This document shows, in pieces, positions 1 through 7,540 of a DNA stretch of 13,176 nt; positions within the stretch are counted from its first letter, which is position 1; the number at the start of each line of letters is the position of its first letter. The translations under genes were made by a program, and so were the position numbers. The notes beneath the pieces are model-generated. The model searched no databases, was not told where the DNA came from, and worked only from the letters and a program-made list of their open reading frames with translations. Source of the stretch: Lysobacteraceae bacterium (GTDB lineage: Bacteria; Pseudomonadota; Gammaproteobacteria; Xanthomonadales; Xanthomonadaceae); the NCBI GenBank assembly GCA_004173415.1, contig SEHC01000044.1:1-13176 (forward strand). The letters are read 5' to 3'.

Positions 1-1155
1 GGCAAGCTCTACAGCCAGATCAGCGACAAGCGCCACTACGGGCGCAAGGTGCTGACCGAATTCGTCAAGGCCGGCGCGCCGGAGGAAATCCTCTACGTCA
101 GCAAGCCGCACATCGGCACTTTCCGCCTGGTGTCGATGGTGGAAAGCATGCGCGCCGACATCGAGGCGCTGGGCGGGGAGATCCGATTCTCGCACCGGGT
201 CGACGACCTGCTGATCGAAACCGATGCCGCCGGCACCCGCCAGGTGCGTGGGGTGATGCTGGCCGACGGCAGCGAGTTGCGCGCCGACCACGTGGTCATG
301 GCCCTGGGCCACAGCGCGCGCGACACCTTCTTCATGCTCCACGGGCGCGGCGTGTTCCTCGAAGCCAAGCCCTTCTCGATCGGCTTCCGCATCGAGCACC
401 CGCAATCGCTGATCGACCGCGCCCGCTTCGGCCTCCAGGCCGGTCATCCGATCCTCGGCGCGGCCGACTACAAGCTGGTCCACCACTGCCGCAACGGGCG
501 TTCGGTCTACAGCTTCTGCATGTGCCCGGGCGGCACCGTGGTCGCCGCGGCCAGCGAGCCCGGGCGCGTGGTCACCAACGGCATGAGCCAGTACTCGCGC
601 AACGAGCGCAATGCCAATGCGGCGATCGTGGTCGGCATCACGCCCGAGGACTACGCCGAGTTCGATCCCAGCGGCAGCCCGCTGGCCGGCATCGCCCTGC
701 AGCGGCACTGGGAAGAACAGGCCTATCGGCTGGGTGGGGAAAGCTACGACGCGCCGGGTCAACTGGTCGGCGACTTCCTGCGCAAGCGCGCGTCCACCGG
801 GTTCGGCACGGTGCTGCCCTCGTACACGCCGGGGGTGACCCTCGGCGATCTTTCCACTGCATTGCCGCGTTATGCCATCGACGCGATCCGCGAAGCCTTG
901 CCGGCGTTCGATAGACAGATCAAGGGCTTCGCCATGGACGACGCGATCCTCACCGGGGTCGAGACGCGCACGTCCTCGCCGGTGCGCATGACCCGCGGCG
1001 TGGACGGGCAGAGCCTCAACACGCGCGGCCTGTTCCCGGCCGGCGAAGGCGCCGGCTATGCGGGCGGCATCCTGTCGGCCGGCGTGGACGGGATCCGGGC
1101 CGCCGAAGCGGTGGCCCTGGAAATGGTGGCCGCAGGCACGGCGCGCGCCTGCTGA
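1..1155 (+). CDS. FAD-dependent dehydrogenase (COG2509-type), 3' part
   Basis: The reading frame is open from the first base, so the gene begins upstream of the window; 384 C-terminal codons are present and end in TGA. A GTG at 49 is in frame but the coding signal continues above it, so it is not the start. The protein resembles the large uncharacterised FAD-dependent dehydrogenases (about 540 residues in the family), which carry an N-terminal Rossmann FAD-binding region, missing here. Visible family marks are the segment around 'ISDKRHYGRKVL', the 'HVVMALGHSARDTF' stretch typical of the flavin-contacting middle domain, and the C-terminal 'LFPAGEGAGYAGGILSAGVDG' region, where the glycine-rich turn closes over FAD. 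The substrate is not known for the family. It is probably cytosolic. About 60 bp separate it from higB, which has its own promoter, so the two are probably separate transcription units. Confidence 0.85.
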   Translation, partial: GKLYSQISDKRHYGRKVLTEFVKAGAPEEILYVSKPHIGTFRLVSMVESMRADIEALGGEIRFSHRVDDLLIETDAAGTRQVRGVMLADGSELRADHVVMALGHSARDTFFMLHGRGVFLEAKPFSIGFRIEHPQSLIDRARFGLQAGHPILGAADYKLVHHCRNGRSVYSFCMCPGGTVVAAASEPGRVVTNGMSQYSRNERNANAAIVVGITPEDYAEFDPSGSPLAGIALQRHWEEQAYRLGGESYDAPGQLVGDFLRKRASTGFGTVLPSYTPGVTLGDLSTALPRYAIDAIREALPAFDRQIKGFAMDDAILTGVETRTSSPVRMTRGVDGQSLNTRGLFPAGEGAGYAGGILSAGVDGIRAAEAVALEMVAAGTARAC

Positions 1156-1182
1156 GCTGCTGAAGAGGCTCCGGCAGTCGGG

Positions 1183-1211
1183 TTGTCATGGTCCCAATAT
1201 GGGACTAGCAT
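1183..1211 (+). promoter_or_regulatory. higBA promoter with operator-like palindrome
   Basis: TTGTCA at 1183-1188 (5 of 6 to the sigma-70 -35 consensus) and TAGCAT at 1206-1211 (4 of 6 to the -10) are separated by exactly 17 bp. The spacer contains the inverted repeat GTCCC-AATAT-GGGAC at 1191-1205. HigA-type antitoxins repress their own operons by binding such palindromes, so a dimer bound here would cover the RNA polymerase site. The motifs are seen directly; autorepression is inferred from the family. Confidence 0.6.
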
Positions 1212-1217
1212 GCGGAC

Positions 1218-1520
1218 ATGCGAATAATCGCTTTGTCGACCCTGAAAGGATTCTGGGAGGCGGATCCCGGCAACGCCGATGCCCGGGAGCCGGGCCTGGC
1301 CTGGCATGCGTTCGCCAGAGCCGCCAGTTGGGCCGGCCCGATGGACATCAAACGCGACTTCGGCACCGCCAGCATCCTCAAGGACGGACGCGTCGTATTC
1401 AATCTGGCTGGCAACAAATACCGGCTGGTGGTCTGGATCAACTATTCCTATCAAGTGATCTACATCCGTTTCATCGGCACCCATGCGCAATACGATGCCA
1501 TCGATGCGCAAACCATATGA
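1218..1520 (+). CDS. higB: HigB-family type II toxin (mRNA interferase)
   Basis: This 100-residue protein matches the HigB toxin family of RelE-like ribosome-dependent mRNA interferases. Typical features seen are the start 'MRIIALSTLKGFWE', the 'DIKRDFGTASIL' segment, and the highly characteristic C-terminal half 'VVFNLAGNKYRLVVWINY' followed by 'YIRFIGTHAQYD'. In the family the basic and aromatic residues of this half line the mRNA-cutting site. The ATG at 1218 is chosen because it aligns with the family start. No convincing Shine-Dalgarno sequence precedes it, and the predicted transcription start falls on the A of this ATG, so the message may be leaderless. It lies 8 bp upstream of its antitoxin gene, in the toxin-first order usual for higBA. 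The gene is intact and full length, so the toxin is probably functional. Confidence 0.92.
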   Translation: MRIIALSTLKGFWEADPGNADAREPGLAWHAFARAASWAGPMDIKRDFGTASILKDGRVVFNLAGNKYRLVVWINYSYQVIYIRFIGTHAQYDAIDAQTI

Positions 1521-1528
1521 GAGGCAGC

Positions 1529-1897
1529 ATGGACATCAAACCCATCCGCAGCGAAGCCGATTACCGCGCCACGCTCGCCGAGATCGAAGGCTTGATGGCG
1601 GCGGCTGCCGATACCGCGGAAGGCGAGCGCCTGGACGTGCTGGTCACGCTGGTGGAGGCGTGGGAGCGCGAACACTTCCCCCTCGACCTGCCCGATCCGA
1701 TCGAGGCGATCAAGTTTGCGATGGAGCAACAAGGTCTCACGGTCAAGGATCTGGAACCGGCGATCGGGCGGGCCAACCGTGTCTATGAGGTGCTGGGCCG
1801 CAAGCGTGCGTTGACCGTCAACATGATCTGGAAGCTGCACGAGCAGTTGCGACTGCCGGCGGAGTCGCTGATCAAGCCGATACGGAAAGTTGCTTGA
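1529..1897 (+). CDS. higA: HigA-family antitoxin, XRE-type helix-turn-helix protein
   Basis: This 122-residue protein is the expected partner of the upstream HigB toxin. The ATG at 1529 is preceded by GAGAGG at 1519-1524, a usable ribosome site that overlaps the toxin stop codon, which suggests coupled translation. The N-terminal half ('MDIKPIRSEADYRATLAEIE' and the acidic helix after it) is the toxin-binding part in this antitoxin group (COG5499). The C-terminal half, about residues 58-118, is an XRE-like helix-turn-helix: 'AIKFAMEQQGLTVKDLEPAI' then 'RVYEVLGRKRALTVNMIWKL'. It should neutralise HigB and repress the operon by binding the palindrome in the promoter. An open frame runs far upstream of this ATG, across higB in another frame, but it does not encode a family-like sequence. 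Confidence 0.9.
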   Translation: MDIKPIRSEADYRATLAEIEGLMAAAADTAEGERLDVLVTLVEAWEREHFPLDLPDPIEAIKFAMEQQGLTVKDLEPAIGRANRVYEVLGRKRALTVNMIWKLHEQLRLPAESLIKPIRKVA

Positions 1898-1936
1898 GCC
1901 GATGTCGGCAAGCTGGTCGCCAACGGAGTGGATGAA

Positions 1937-2827
1937 ATGAAATCCCGCAACAACAGTAAGCCCGACAGCATCGACGACCAGCCGCGCCTGGCGGTGCTGA
2001 TCGATGCGGACAACGCCCAGCCGTCGGTGATCGAGGGCCTGCTGGCCGAAGTGGCCAAGTACGGGGTGGCCAGCGTCAAGCGCATCTACGGCGACTTCAC
2101 CAGCCCGCGCATGACCCAGTGGAAGGCGGCGCTGCTGCGCCACTCGATCAGCCCGGCCCAGCAGTTCGCCTACACCAGCGGCAAGAACGCCACCGACAGC
2201 TCGATGATCATCGATGCCATGGACCTGCTGTTCACCGGTCGCTTCGACGGTTTCTGCCTGGTTTCCAGCGACAGCGACTTCACCCGCCTGGCCCAGCGCC
2301 TGCGCGAGGAGGGGCTCACGGTCTATGGCTTCGGGGAAAAGAAGACCCCCGATCCCTTCGTCCAGGCCTGCGACAAGTTCATCTATACCGAAGTCCTGCG
2401 CACCGCCGCCGAGGCAGGCAAGGCCGCCCGGCCGGCGCCGGACAAGGCCGACAAACCGGATAAACCGGCCAGGCCGGCGCGGAAGGCGGCCAAGCCCACG
2501 GCGGCATCGACCACCGCGCCCGCCGCGCCCGCCGCGCCGCTGGCGGAGCCGCCTACGCCCGAGTCCCGTGGCGGCAAGGGCGCCGAGCCCTTGCCCCTGG
2601 ACCTGATCCGTCAAGCCATCGAGGAGGCGTCCGACGAGACCGGCTGGGCCTTCCTGGGCAGCGTCGGCAGCTATCTGAACAAGATCCGCCCGGATTTCGA
2701 CCCGCGCCTGTACGGGCACCGCAAGCTGAGCGACCTGTTCAAGCACCAGCCCGGCTATTTCGCCATCGATGAGCGCGCCCCGGCCGGGGGTGGCAACCGG
2801 ATGATCTACGTGCGGCTGGCCGGCTGA
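1937..2827 (+). CDS. NYN-domain protein with C-terminal LOTUS (OST-HTH) domain
   Basis: The protein has 296 residues. The ATG at 1937 is preferred because GGAG at 1925-1928 sits 8 nt upstream; an in-frame GTG at 1928 is less likely. Residues about 17-150 form a NYN/LabA-like (PIN-fold) domain. Its acidic pocket is complete: D23 and D25 in 'VLIDADN', D53 in 'IYGDF', D87 and D93 in 'KNATDSSMIIDAMD', and D112/D114 in 'SSDSDF'. NYN domains are predicted or shown to be metal-dependent ribonucleases. Residues about 155-215 are a low-complexity Ala/Pro/Lys linker. Residues about 218-292 ('LDLIRQAIEEASDETGWAFL', 'RKLSDLFKHQPGYFAID') form a LOTUS/OST-HTH domain, an RNA-binding winged helix also found in animal MARF1 and Oskar proteins. 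It lies 39 bp after higA in the same direction, with no terminator seen between. The RNA target is unknown. Confidence 0.88.
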   Translation: MKSRNNSKPDSIDDQPRLAVLIDADNAQPSVIEGLLAEVAKYGVASVKRIYGDFTSPRMTQWKAALLRHSISPAQQFAYTSGKNATDSSMIIDAMDLLFTGRFDGFCLVSSDSDFTRLAQRLREEGLTVYGFGEKKTPDPFVQACDKFIYTEVLRTAAEAGKAARPAPDKADKPDKPARPARKAAKPTAASTTAPAAPAAPLAEPPTPESRGGKGAEPLPLDLIRQAIEEASDETGWAFLGSVGSYLNKIRPDFDPRLYGHRKLSDLFKHQPGYFAIDERAPAGGGNRMIYVRLAG

Positions 2828-2873
2828 TCCGGCCTCGGGAAGGGCCTCCAGCCACACCGGGCCACGTCACGTC

Positions 2874-2905
2874 TTGACGCAAATTTAATGTTTGCCCTTT
2901 ACGGT
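2874..2905 (+). promoter_or_regulatory. possible weak promoter of the sensor-kinase cluster
   Basis: TTGACG at 2874-2879 matches the -35 box in 5 of 6 positions, and an unusually AT-rich patch follows (2881-2893). The best -10 candidate, TACGGT at 2900-2905, is weak and sits 20 bp away, longer than ideal. The site lies in the 126-bp gap before the preferred kinase start, where a promoter is expected. This is a tentative call. Confidence 0.25.
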
Positions 2906-2953
2906 AGCGGCTGCGTGTTGCCCAGCAACACTTCCGTCGGACCCGGGAATCCA

Positions 2954-4765
2954 ATGCAGTCTCCGAAAGATGCCGGCCTGTGGCGGTGGGAGTGGCAACT
3001 CCCCCTGCTGGGCGCGGCCATATTGCTGATCGTGGTCGTTCCGGCCCTGGTCCTGCAGCACCTGGCCAGCCAGAACCATGACGTTACCCGGGAGGTGACC
3101 CATTCCTACCAGGTCGGGGCGGCGGTGCGTTCGCTGCGGGTCGAACTGCGTGAAATCGAACAGTCGGCAATGATCATTTCGATGGGCGGCGGCAGCCAGC
3201 GGATCCGCGACCGGGTGCGCGATGCCGACACCAGCCTGGGCAAGCAGATGCAGGAAGTCATTGGCCTGACCGAGGACAACACCGCCCAGCAGATCCGCCT
3301 GGGCCAGCTGAAGGAACTGATCGCCCGGCGCGTGTCGGTGAGCCGGCGCATTGCCCAGACCCCGGCCAGCGAGGTCCGTCCGCTGCTGGATGAACTGGTG
3401 CTGGACCTGCCGGTGTGGCCGTTGCTGGACGAGATCCTGGCCACCGAGCAGATGCTGCTGGCCCAGCGCAGCGAGGCTGCCGACCGCCAGTTCCGCCAGG
3501 CGGTGTGGCTGCGCTGGGGGGCGATGGCGGTACAGGTGCTGCTGCTGGCACTGGTCCTGTACCTGCTGCGTCGCCTGATGAGCCAGCGCCTGCAGGCCGA
3601 GCGTGCCTCCCAGCGCGCCAGCGCGCGGGCCATGGCCGTGCTGCAGACCGTGCGCGAGCCGATCGTGCTGCTGGACCGCGAGCAGAACGTGGTCATGCAC
3701 AACGCCGCCTTCGCCGAACTCCACGGCCTGGGCCAGGACACCAGCGTGCACAGCCTGGCCGAGGTGGGCGACGGCAGCTGGAACGACCCGGTGGTGCGCC
3801 AGCGCCTGGCCGACGTGCTCGACCGCGGCCGCGAGCTGTGGGACTTCGAGCACGAGCAGCGCACCCCCGCGGGCCTGGTCCGCACCCTGCTGATCAACGC
3901 GCGCTTGATGGTCCTGCCCGACAAGGACGATGGGGTGGTCCTGATGACCCTCAGCGACATCAGCGCGCAGAAGGCCACCCAGCAGCGGATCAGCGAACTC
4001 AACCGCCAGCTCGAAGGCAAGGTCGAACAGGTCTCCGACGTCAACCGGGAACTGGAAGCCTTCAGCTATTCGGTCTCCCACGACCTGCGCGCGCCGCTGC
4101 GCCACGTGGCCGGGTTCTCCGAGAAGCTGCGCCGCCACCTGGGCGAGCAGGCCGACGACAAGAGCAGCCATTACCTGAAGGTGATCGGCGATTCGGCCAA
4201 GCGCATGTCCGAGCTGATCGACGACCTGCTGGTCTATTCGCGCCTGGGCCGCAGCGCGCTGCGCCTGCAGGCCGTGGACATGCAGTCGCTGGTCGAGGAA
4301 ACCCGGGCCATGCTCGACGCCAACGCCCGCAGCGAGCCCGGCCACGAGAACCACCGCATCGACTGGCGGATCGCCTCGCTGCCGATGCTGGTGGCCGACG
4401 AGAACATGATGCGGCAGGTGTGGCAGAACCTGCTCGGCAATGCGATCAAGTACAGTGGCAAGCGCCCCGTCGCCGTGATCGAGGTCGGCTACGCCCAGGA
4501 AGAGGACGGCAGCCATCACTTCAGCGTGCGCGACAATGGCGCCGGCTTCGACATGGAGTACGCCGGCAAGCTGTTCGGCGTGTTCCAGCGCCTGCACAAG
4601 GCCACCGACTACGCCGGCACCGGCATCGGCCTGGCCAGCGTTCGCCGGGTGCTGACCCGCCATGGCGGCCGGGTCTGGGCCGAGTCGGCGATCGACCAGG
4701 GAGCCACCTTCCATTTCGTCATTCCACCCGCGCTGGATGCGCCCCCCACCCGAGAGTCCTTCTGA
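2954..4765 (+). CDS. membrane sensor histidine kinase (CHASE3-like, PAS)
   Basis: The preferred start at 2954 gives 603 residues, has GGGAA a few bases upstream and places the first membrane helix near the N-terminus. An in-frame ATG at 2888 would add 22 residues but has no ribosome site. Domain order: TM helix at about 16-38; periplasmic helical CHASE3-like sensor at about 40-175 ('VTREVTHSYQVGAAVRSL'); second TM at about 187-208; PAS at about 225-340; HisKA with H box 'SVSHDLRAPL', phospho-accepting His376; HATPase_c with N box 'NLLGNAIKYS', G1 'DNGAGFD', F box 'FGVFQRLH' and G2 'GTGIGLASV'. All catalytic boxes are present, so it should be active. The catalytic part resembles phytochrome/CikA-type kinases that pair with Rcp1-like receivers, which fits the next gene. 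The TGA runs directly into the next ATG (TGAATG), suggesting translational coupling. The stimulus cannot be read from sequence. Confidence 0.9.
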   Translation: MQSPKDAGLWRWEWQLPLLGAAILLIVVVPALVLQHLASQNHDVTREVTHSYQVGAAVRSLRVELREIEQSAMIISMGGGSQRIRDRVRDADTSLGKQMQEVIGLTEDNTAQQIRLGQLKELIARRVSVSRRIAQTPASEVRPLLDELVLDLPVWPLLDEILATEQMLLAQRSEAADRQFRQAVWLRWGAMAVQVLLLALVLYLLRRLMSQRLQAERASQRASARAMAVLQTVREPIVLLDREQNVVMHNAAFAELHGLGQDTSVHSLAEVGDGSWNDPVVRQRLADVLDRGRELWDFEHEQRTPAGLVRTLLINARLMVLPDKDDGVVLMTLSDISAQKATQQRISELNRQLEGKVEQVSDVNRELEAFSYSVSHDLRAPLRHVAGFSEKLRRHLGEQADDKSSHYLKVIGDSAKRMSELIDDLLVYSRLGRSALRLQAVDMQSLVEETRAMLDANARSEPGHENHRIDWRIASLPMLVADENMMRQVWQNLLGNAIKYSGKRPVAVIEVGYAQEEDGSHHFSVRDNGAGFDMEYAGKLFGVFQRLHKATDYAGTGIGLASVRRVLTRHGGRVWAESAIDQGATFHFVIPPALDAPPTRESF

Positions 4766-5206
4766 ATGAGCGCAATCCGTACCATCCTGCTGGCCGAAGA
4801 CAGCCCCGCCGACGCCGAGATGGCCGTCGACGCCCTGCGCGAAGCCAACCTGGCCAATCCCATCGTCCACGTCGAGGACGGGGTCGAGACCATGGACTAC
4901 CTGCTGCGCCGCGGCGCCCATGCCGGCCGTCCCGAGGGCCTGCCGGCGGTGCTGCTGCTGGACATCAAGATGCCGCGCATGGACGGCCTGGAGGTGCTGC
5001 AGCAGATCCGCAGCCATGAGGAACTCAAGCACCTGCCGGTGGTGATCCTGTCGTCCTCGCGCGAGGAAAGCGACCTGGCCCGCAGCTGGGACCTGGGCGT
5101 CAATGCCTACGTGGTCAAGCCGGTCGACGTGGACCAGTTCTTCCAGGCGGTGAAACTGCTGGGCACGTTCTGGGCGGTGATCAACGAAGTGCCGGTCAAG
5201 GACTGA
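4766..5206 (+). CDS. single-domain response regulator, Rcp1-like
   Basis: This 146-residue protein is a stand-alone receiver domain without an output domain. The acidic pair E11/D12 ('LLAEDSPADAE'), the phosphorylation site D66 ('LLLDIKMPRMDG'), the Ser cluster at 96-98 ('VVILSSSREE') and K118 ('AYVVKPVD') are all present, so it should be phosphorylatable. The long loop before the phosphosite ('RGAHAGRPEGLP') and the C-terminal 'QFFQAVKLLGTFW' helix are typical of the Rcp1 group, the partners of phytochrome-like kinases. It starts on the base after the kinase stop codon and ends 3 bp before the hybrid kinase gene. It probably takes phosphate from the upstream kinase and relays it or acts by protein contact, because it has no DNA-binding part. 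Confidence 0.93.
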   Translation: MSAIRTILLAEDSPADAEMAVDALREANLANPIVHVEDGVETMDYLLRRGAHAGRPEGLPAVLLLDIKMPRMDGLEVLQQIRSHEELKHLPVVILSSSREESDLARSWDLGVNAYVVKPVDVDQFFQAVKLLGTFWAVINEVPVKD

Positions 5207-5209
5207 TCG

Positions 5210-6775
5210 ATGCCGCAGAGCGCAGCCAGCCTGGACCCGGCCTCGGTCGGCCCGGTCCGGATCCTGCAGGTCGAGGATTCGGCCGAGGATGCCGAGCTGC
5301 TGTCGATGGAGTTGCTGGACGCGGGCCTGGAGGCCGAGTTCCTGCGGGTCGAGTCGGCCGAGGGCCTGGAGCGGGCGATCAGCGGGTTCGCCCCGCACCT
5401 GGTGCTCTCGGACCTGAGCATGCCCGGCTTCAGCGGCCAGGAGGCGCTGCGGATCGTGCGCCGGCTGGTGCCGGACCTGCCCTTCATCTTCGTCTCCGGG
5501 ACCATGGGCGAGGACACCGCGGTCCAGGCCCTGCACGAGGGCGCCGACGACTACATCCTCAAGGACAAGACCGCGCGCCTGCCGACGGCCGTGGTTCGCG
5601 CCATTCGCGAGGCGCGCAGCCTGGCCGAACGCGCGCGGGTGGAGCAGGAGCTGCTGCGCGCCCAGCGCCTGGACTGCCTGGCCATGCTCGCCGCCGGGCT
5701 CAGCCACGACCTGCGCAACATCCTGCAGCCGTTGCTGATCGTGCCCGACCTGCTGGCCATCCACAGCGACGACCCGAAGATCCACAAGCTGGGCCAGGTG
5801 ATTTCGGAAAGCGGCCGCCGCGGCCACGAGATGGCCGAATCGATGCTGGCCTTCGTGCGCGGTTCGGGCGTGGCCCGCGAGCGGGTCGATGTCGCCGCAC
5901 TGCTGCAGGCAGTGCAGTTGCTGCTGCACGGCAGCCTCGGCCGCCAGGTGCGGCTGGAGGTCGAAAGCCTGCCGGAAGGCGAACTGGTGACCCGCGGCAA
6001 CTACACCGAGTTGCAGCAGTCCCTGCTCAACCTGTGCCTGAACGCGGTCCAGGCGATGCCCGACGGCGGCACCGTGACCGTGTCGGCCAGGCAGCGCGAG
6101 GAGGCCCGCGGCAGCGTGGCCTGCATCAGCGTGGCCGACACCGGCGTGGGCATGGACGCGCAGACCCTGGCCCAGCTGTTCACCCCCTTCTTCAGCACCA
6201 AGAGCGACGGCACCGGCCTGGGCCTGGTGTCGTGCAAGCGCATCGTCGAGACCTACGACGGCCGGATCGAGGTGCGCAGCGAGCCCGGCCGGGGCACCAC
6301 CTTCGAGATCATCCTGCCGATCCTGCAGGATGATGCCGAGGCCGAGGCGATCGAATCGGCCGCCGCCGGCCAGGGCCAGCGGATCCTGATCGTCGATGGC
6401 GACGCCACCCGCCTGTCGCTGATCGGCAACGCCCTGGTCAGCCAGGGCTACCAGCCGATGCGCGCGCTGGACGGCGCCATCGCCCTGCAGGCGATGGCCG
6501 TGGACATGCCCGACCTGGCGATCATCGACAACGACATCCTGCTGTTGTCGGCCGCCAGCCTGCTCTCGACCATGCGCGAGCGCGGCTACGCCGGGCCGGT
6601 GGTGGTGCTGCAGGATCCTTCCAAGCCGCTGGAGCAGGGCAGCCTGGTCGGCCATGAGCTGCACGTGCTGGAAAAGCCGTTGAAGATGGGCCAGTTGTTC
6701 GCCGCGGTGGAACAGGCGCTGCAAGGCCCGGCCCGCTCGGCGCAGGCCCTGCAGGGCCGGGCAAGCACGGCCTGA
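5210..6775 (+). CDS. soluble hybrid histidine kinase, receiver-kinase-degenerate receiver
   Basis: The protein has 521 residues and no membrane segment. AAGGA just before the upstream stop codon can serve as ribosome site for the ATG at 5210. Residues about 16-135 are an intact receiver: E22/D23 ('LQVEDSAEDAE'), phosphosite D68 ('LVLSDLSMPGFSG'), 'FIFVSGTMGEDTA' and 'YILKDK'. Residues about 155-375 are the kinase core: H box 'GLSHDLRNIL' with His166, N box 'NLCLNAVQAMPDGG', G1 'DTGVGMD', F/G2 'LFTPFFSTKSDGTGLGL'. Residues about 390-505 are a second receiver-like domain. It keeps D440 and K489 but has Gly397 in place of one acidic residue, Gln468 in place of Thr/Ser, and no 'MPG' loop. The N-terminal receiver probably controls the kinase. 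As third gene of the cluster it likely forms a branched phosphorelay with the two genes before it. Confidence 0.9.
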   Translation: MPQSAASLDPASVGPVRILQVEDSAEDAELLSMELLDAGLEAEFLRVESAEGLERAISGFAPHLVLSDLSMPGFSGQEALRIVRRLVPDLPFIFVSGTMGEDTAVQALHEGADDYILKDKTARLPTAVVRAIREARSLAERARVEQELLRAQRLDCLAMLAAGLSHDLRNILQPLLIVPDLLAIHSDDPKIHKLGQVISESGRRGHEMAESMLAFVRGSGVARERVDVAALLQAVQLLLHGSLGRQVRLEVESLPEGELVTRGNYTELQQSLLNLCLNAVQAMPDGGTVTVSARQREEARGSVACISVADTGVGMDAQTLAQLFTPFFSTKSDGTGLGLVSCKRIVETYDGRIEVRSEPGRGTTFEIILPILQDDAEAEAIESAAAGQGQRILIVDGDATRLSLIGNALVSQGYQPMRALDGAIALQAMAVDMPDLAIIDNDILLLSAASLLSTMRERGYAGPVVVLQDPSKPLEQGSLVGHELHVLEKPLKMGQLFAAVEQALQGPARSAQALQGRASTA

Positions 6776-6780
6776 GCGGC

Positions 6781-7398
6781 ATGCCGCTGCCGGACGCGCC
6801 CGCCTGCCGCCGCAACCGCGATCCGATCCTGGAGGTCCTGCGCGTGCACCTGGCCGAGGCGCGGCAGGTGCTGGAAGTCGGCAGCGGCACCGGCCAGCAC
6901 GCCGTGCATTTCGCCGCCGCGATGCCGTGGCTGAGCTGGCAATGCTCGGACCGGGCCGCGCAACTGCCCGCGATCGCCGCCTGGCTGGAGCACGCGGCGC
7001 TGGCCAATACCCCGGCGCCGCTGGAGCTCGATGTCGCCCGCGGCGGCTGGCCGGCGCTCCGCTTCGACGCGGTGTTCAGCGCCAATACCCTGCACATCAT
7101 GGGCTGGGACGAAGTCGAGGCCCTGTTCGTCGGGCTTGGCGAGATGCTGGCGTTCGCGCCGGGCCCGCGGGCTGCCTTCACCCTGGTCGTGTACGGGCCG
7201 TTCAACTACGCCGGCCAGTACACCAGCGACAGCAACCGCGCCTTCGATGCCTCGTTGCGCGAACGCGACCCACGCATGGGCCTGCGCGATTTCGAAGCGG
7301 TCGACGCCCTGGCACGCGCGGCCGGATTGGAACTGGTGGCCGACATCGCCATGCCGGCCAACAACCGCAGCCTGGTGTGGCGCGCTCCGGCGGCATGA
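6781..7398 (+). CDS. DUF938 family SAM-dependent methyltransferase
   Basis: This 205-residue protein is of normal length for the DUF938 class I methyltransferase family (related to eukaryotic METTL26). The SAM-binding motif I is 'VLEVGSGTGQHAVHFA' at about residues 36-51. It is followed by the family segments 'WQCSDRA', 'ELDVARGGWP', 'FSANTLHIMGWDEVEALF' and 'YGPFNYAGQYTSDSNRAFD', and the ending 'ADIAMPANNRSLVWR'. The substrate of the family is not established. The ATG at 6781 lies 5 bp after the hybrid kinase stop and is the first in-frame start; no strong ribosome site is visible, which fits translation coupled to the upstream gene. It is probably cytosolic. The link to the signalling genes is positional only, and it may simply share their transcript. 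Confidence 0.88.
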   Translation: MPLPDAPACRRNRDPILEVLRVHLAEARQVLEVGSGTGQHAVHFAAAMPWLSWQCSDRAAQLPAIAAWLEHAALANTPAPLELDVARGGWPALRFDAVFSANTLHIMGWDEVEALFVGLGEMLAFAPGPRAAFTLVVYGPFNYAGQYTSDSNRAFDASLRERDPRMGLRDFEAVDALARAAGLELVADIAMPANNRSLVWRAPAA

Positions 7399-7401
7399 TT
7401 C

Positions 7402-7422
7402 CGCTGCACTGACTTCGCAGCG
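7402..7422 (+). terminator. weak hairpin after the signalling cluster
   Basis: CGCTGC (7402-7407) and GCAGCG (7417-7422) form a perfect 6-bp stem around a 9-nt loop, 3 bp after the methyltransferase stop codon. The following bases (TTGCTGCTGG) are not a T-run, so intrinsic termination would be weak. The position at the end of a four-gene cluster supports a role in ending or stabilising the transcript. Confidence 0.3.
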
Positions 7423-7540
7423 TTGCTGCTGGCCGGGTGGGGGCGGGTGGAGCCTGCCGCCAGCGCGGCGAGAAATTCCGCAAGCCTTGTCTGCGCCCGC
7501 GTTGCCGCGGTTGACGATACGATGCCGGGCTCATCGGGGA

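Noticed and set aside
2885..6724. A 1,279-codon open frame antisense to the signalling cluster
   Set aside because: Its translation is dominated by Gln, Ala, Gly, His, Leu and Val, as expected for the mirror frame of high-GC genes with G/C at third positions. The plus strand here encodes three complete, well-conserved proteins.
7511..7540. TTGACG (7511) and TACGAT (7518) before the M61 gene as a promoter
   Set aside because: The two boxes overlap or abut instead of being about 17 bp apart, and neither has a matching partner at the right distance.
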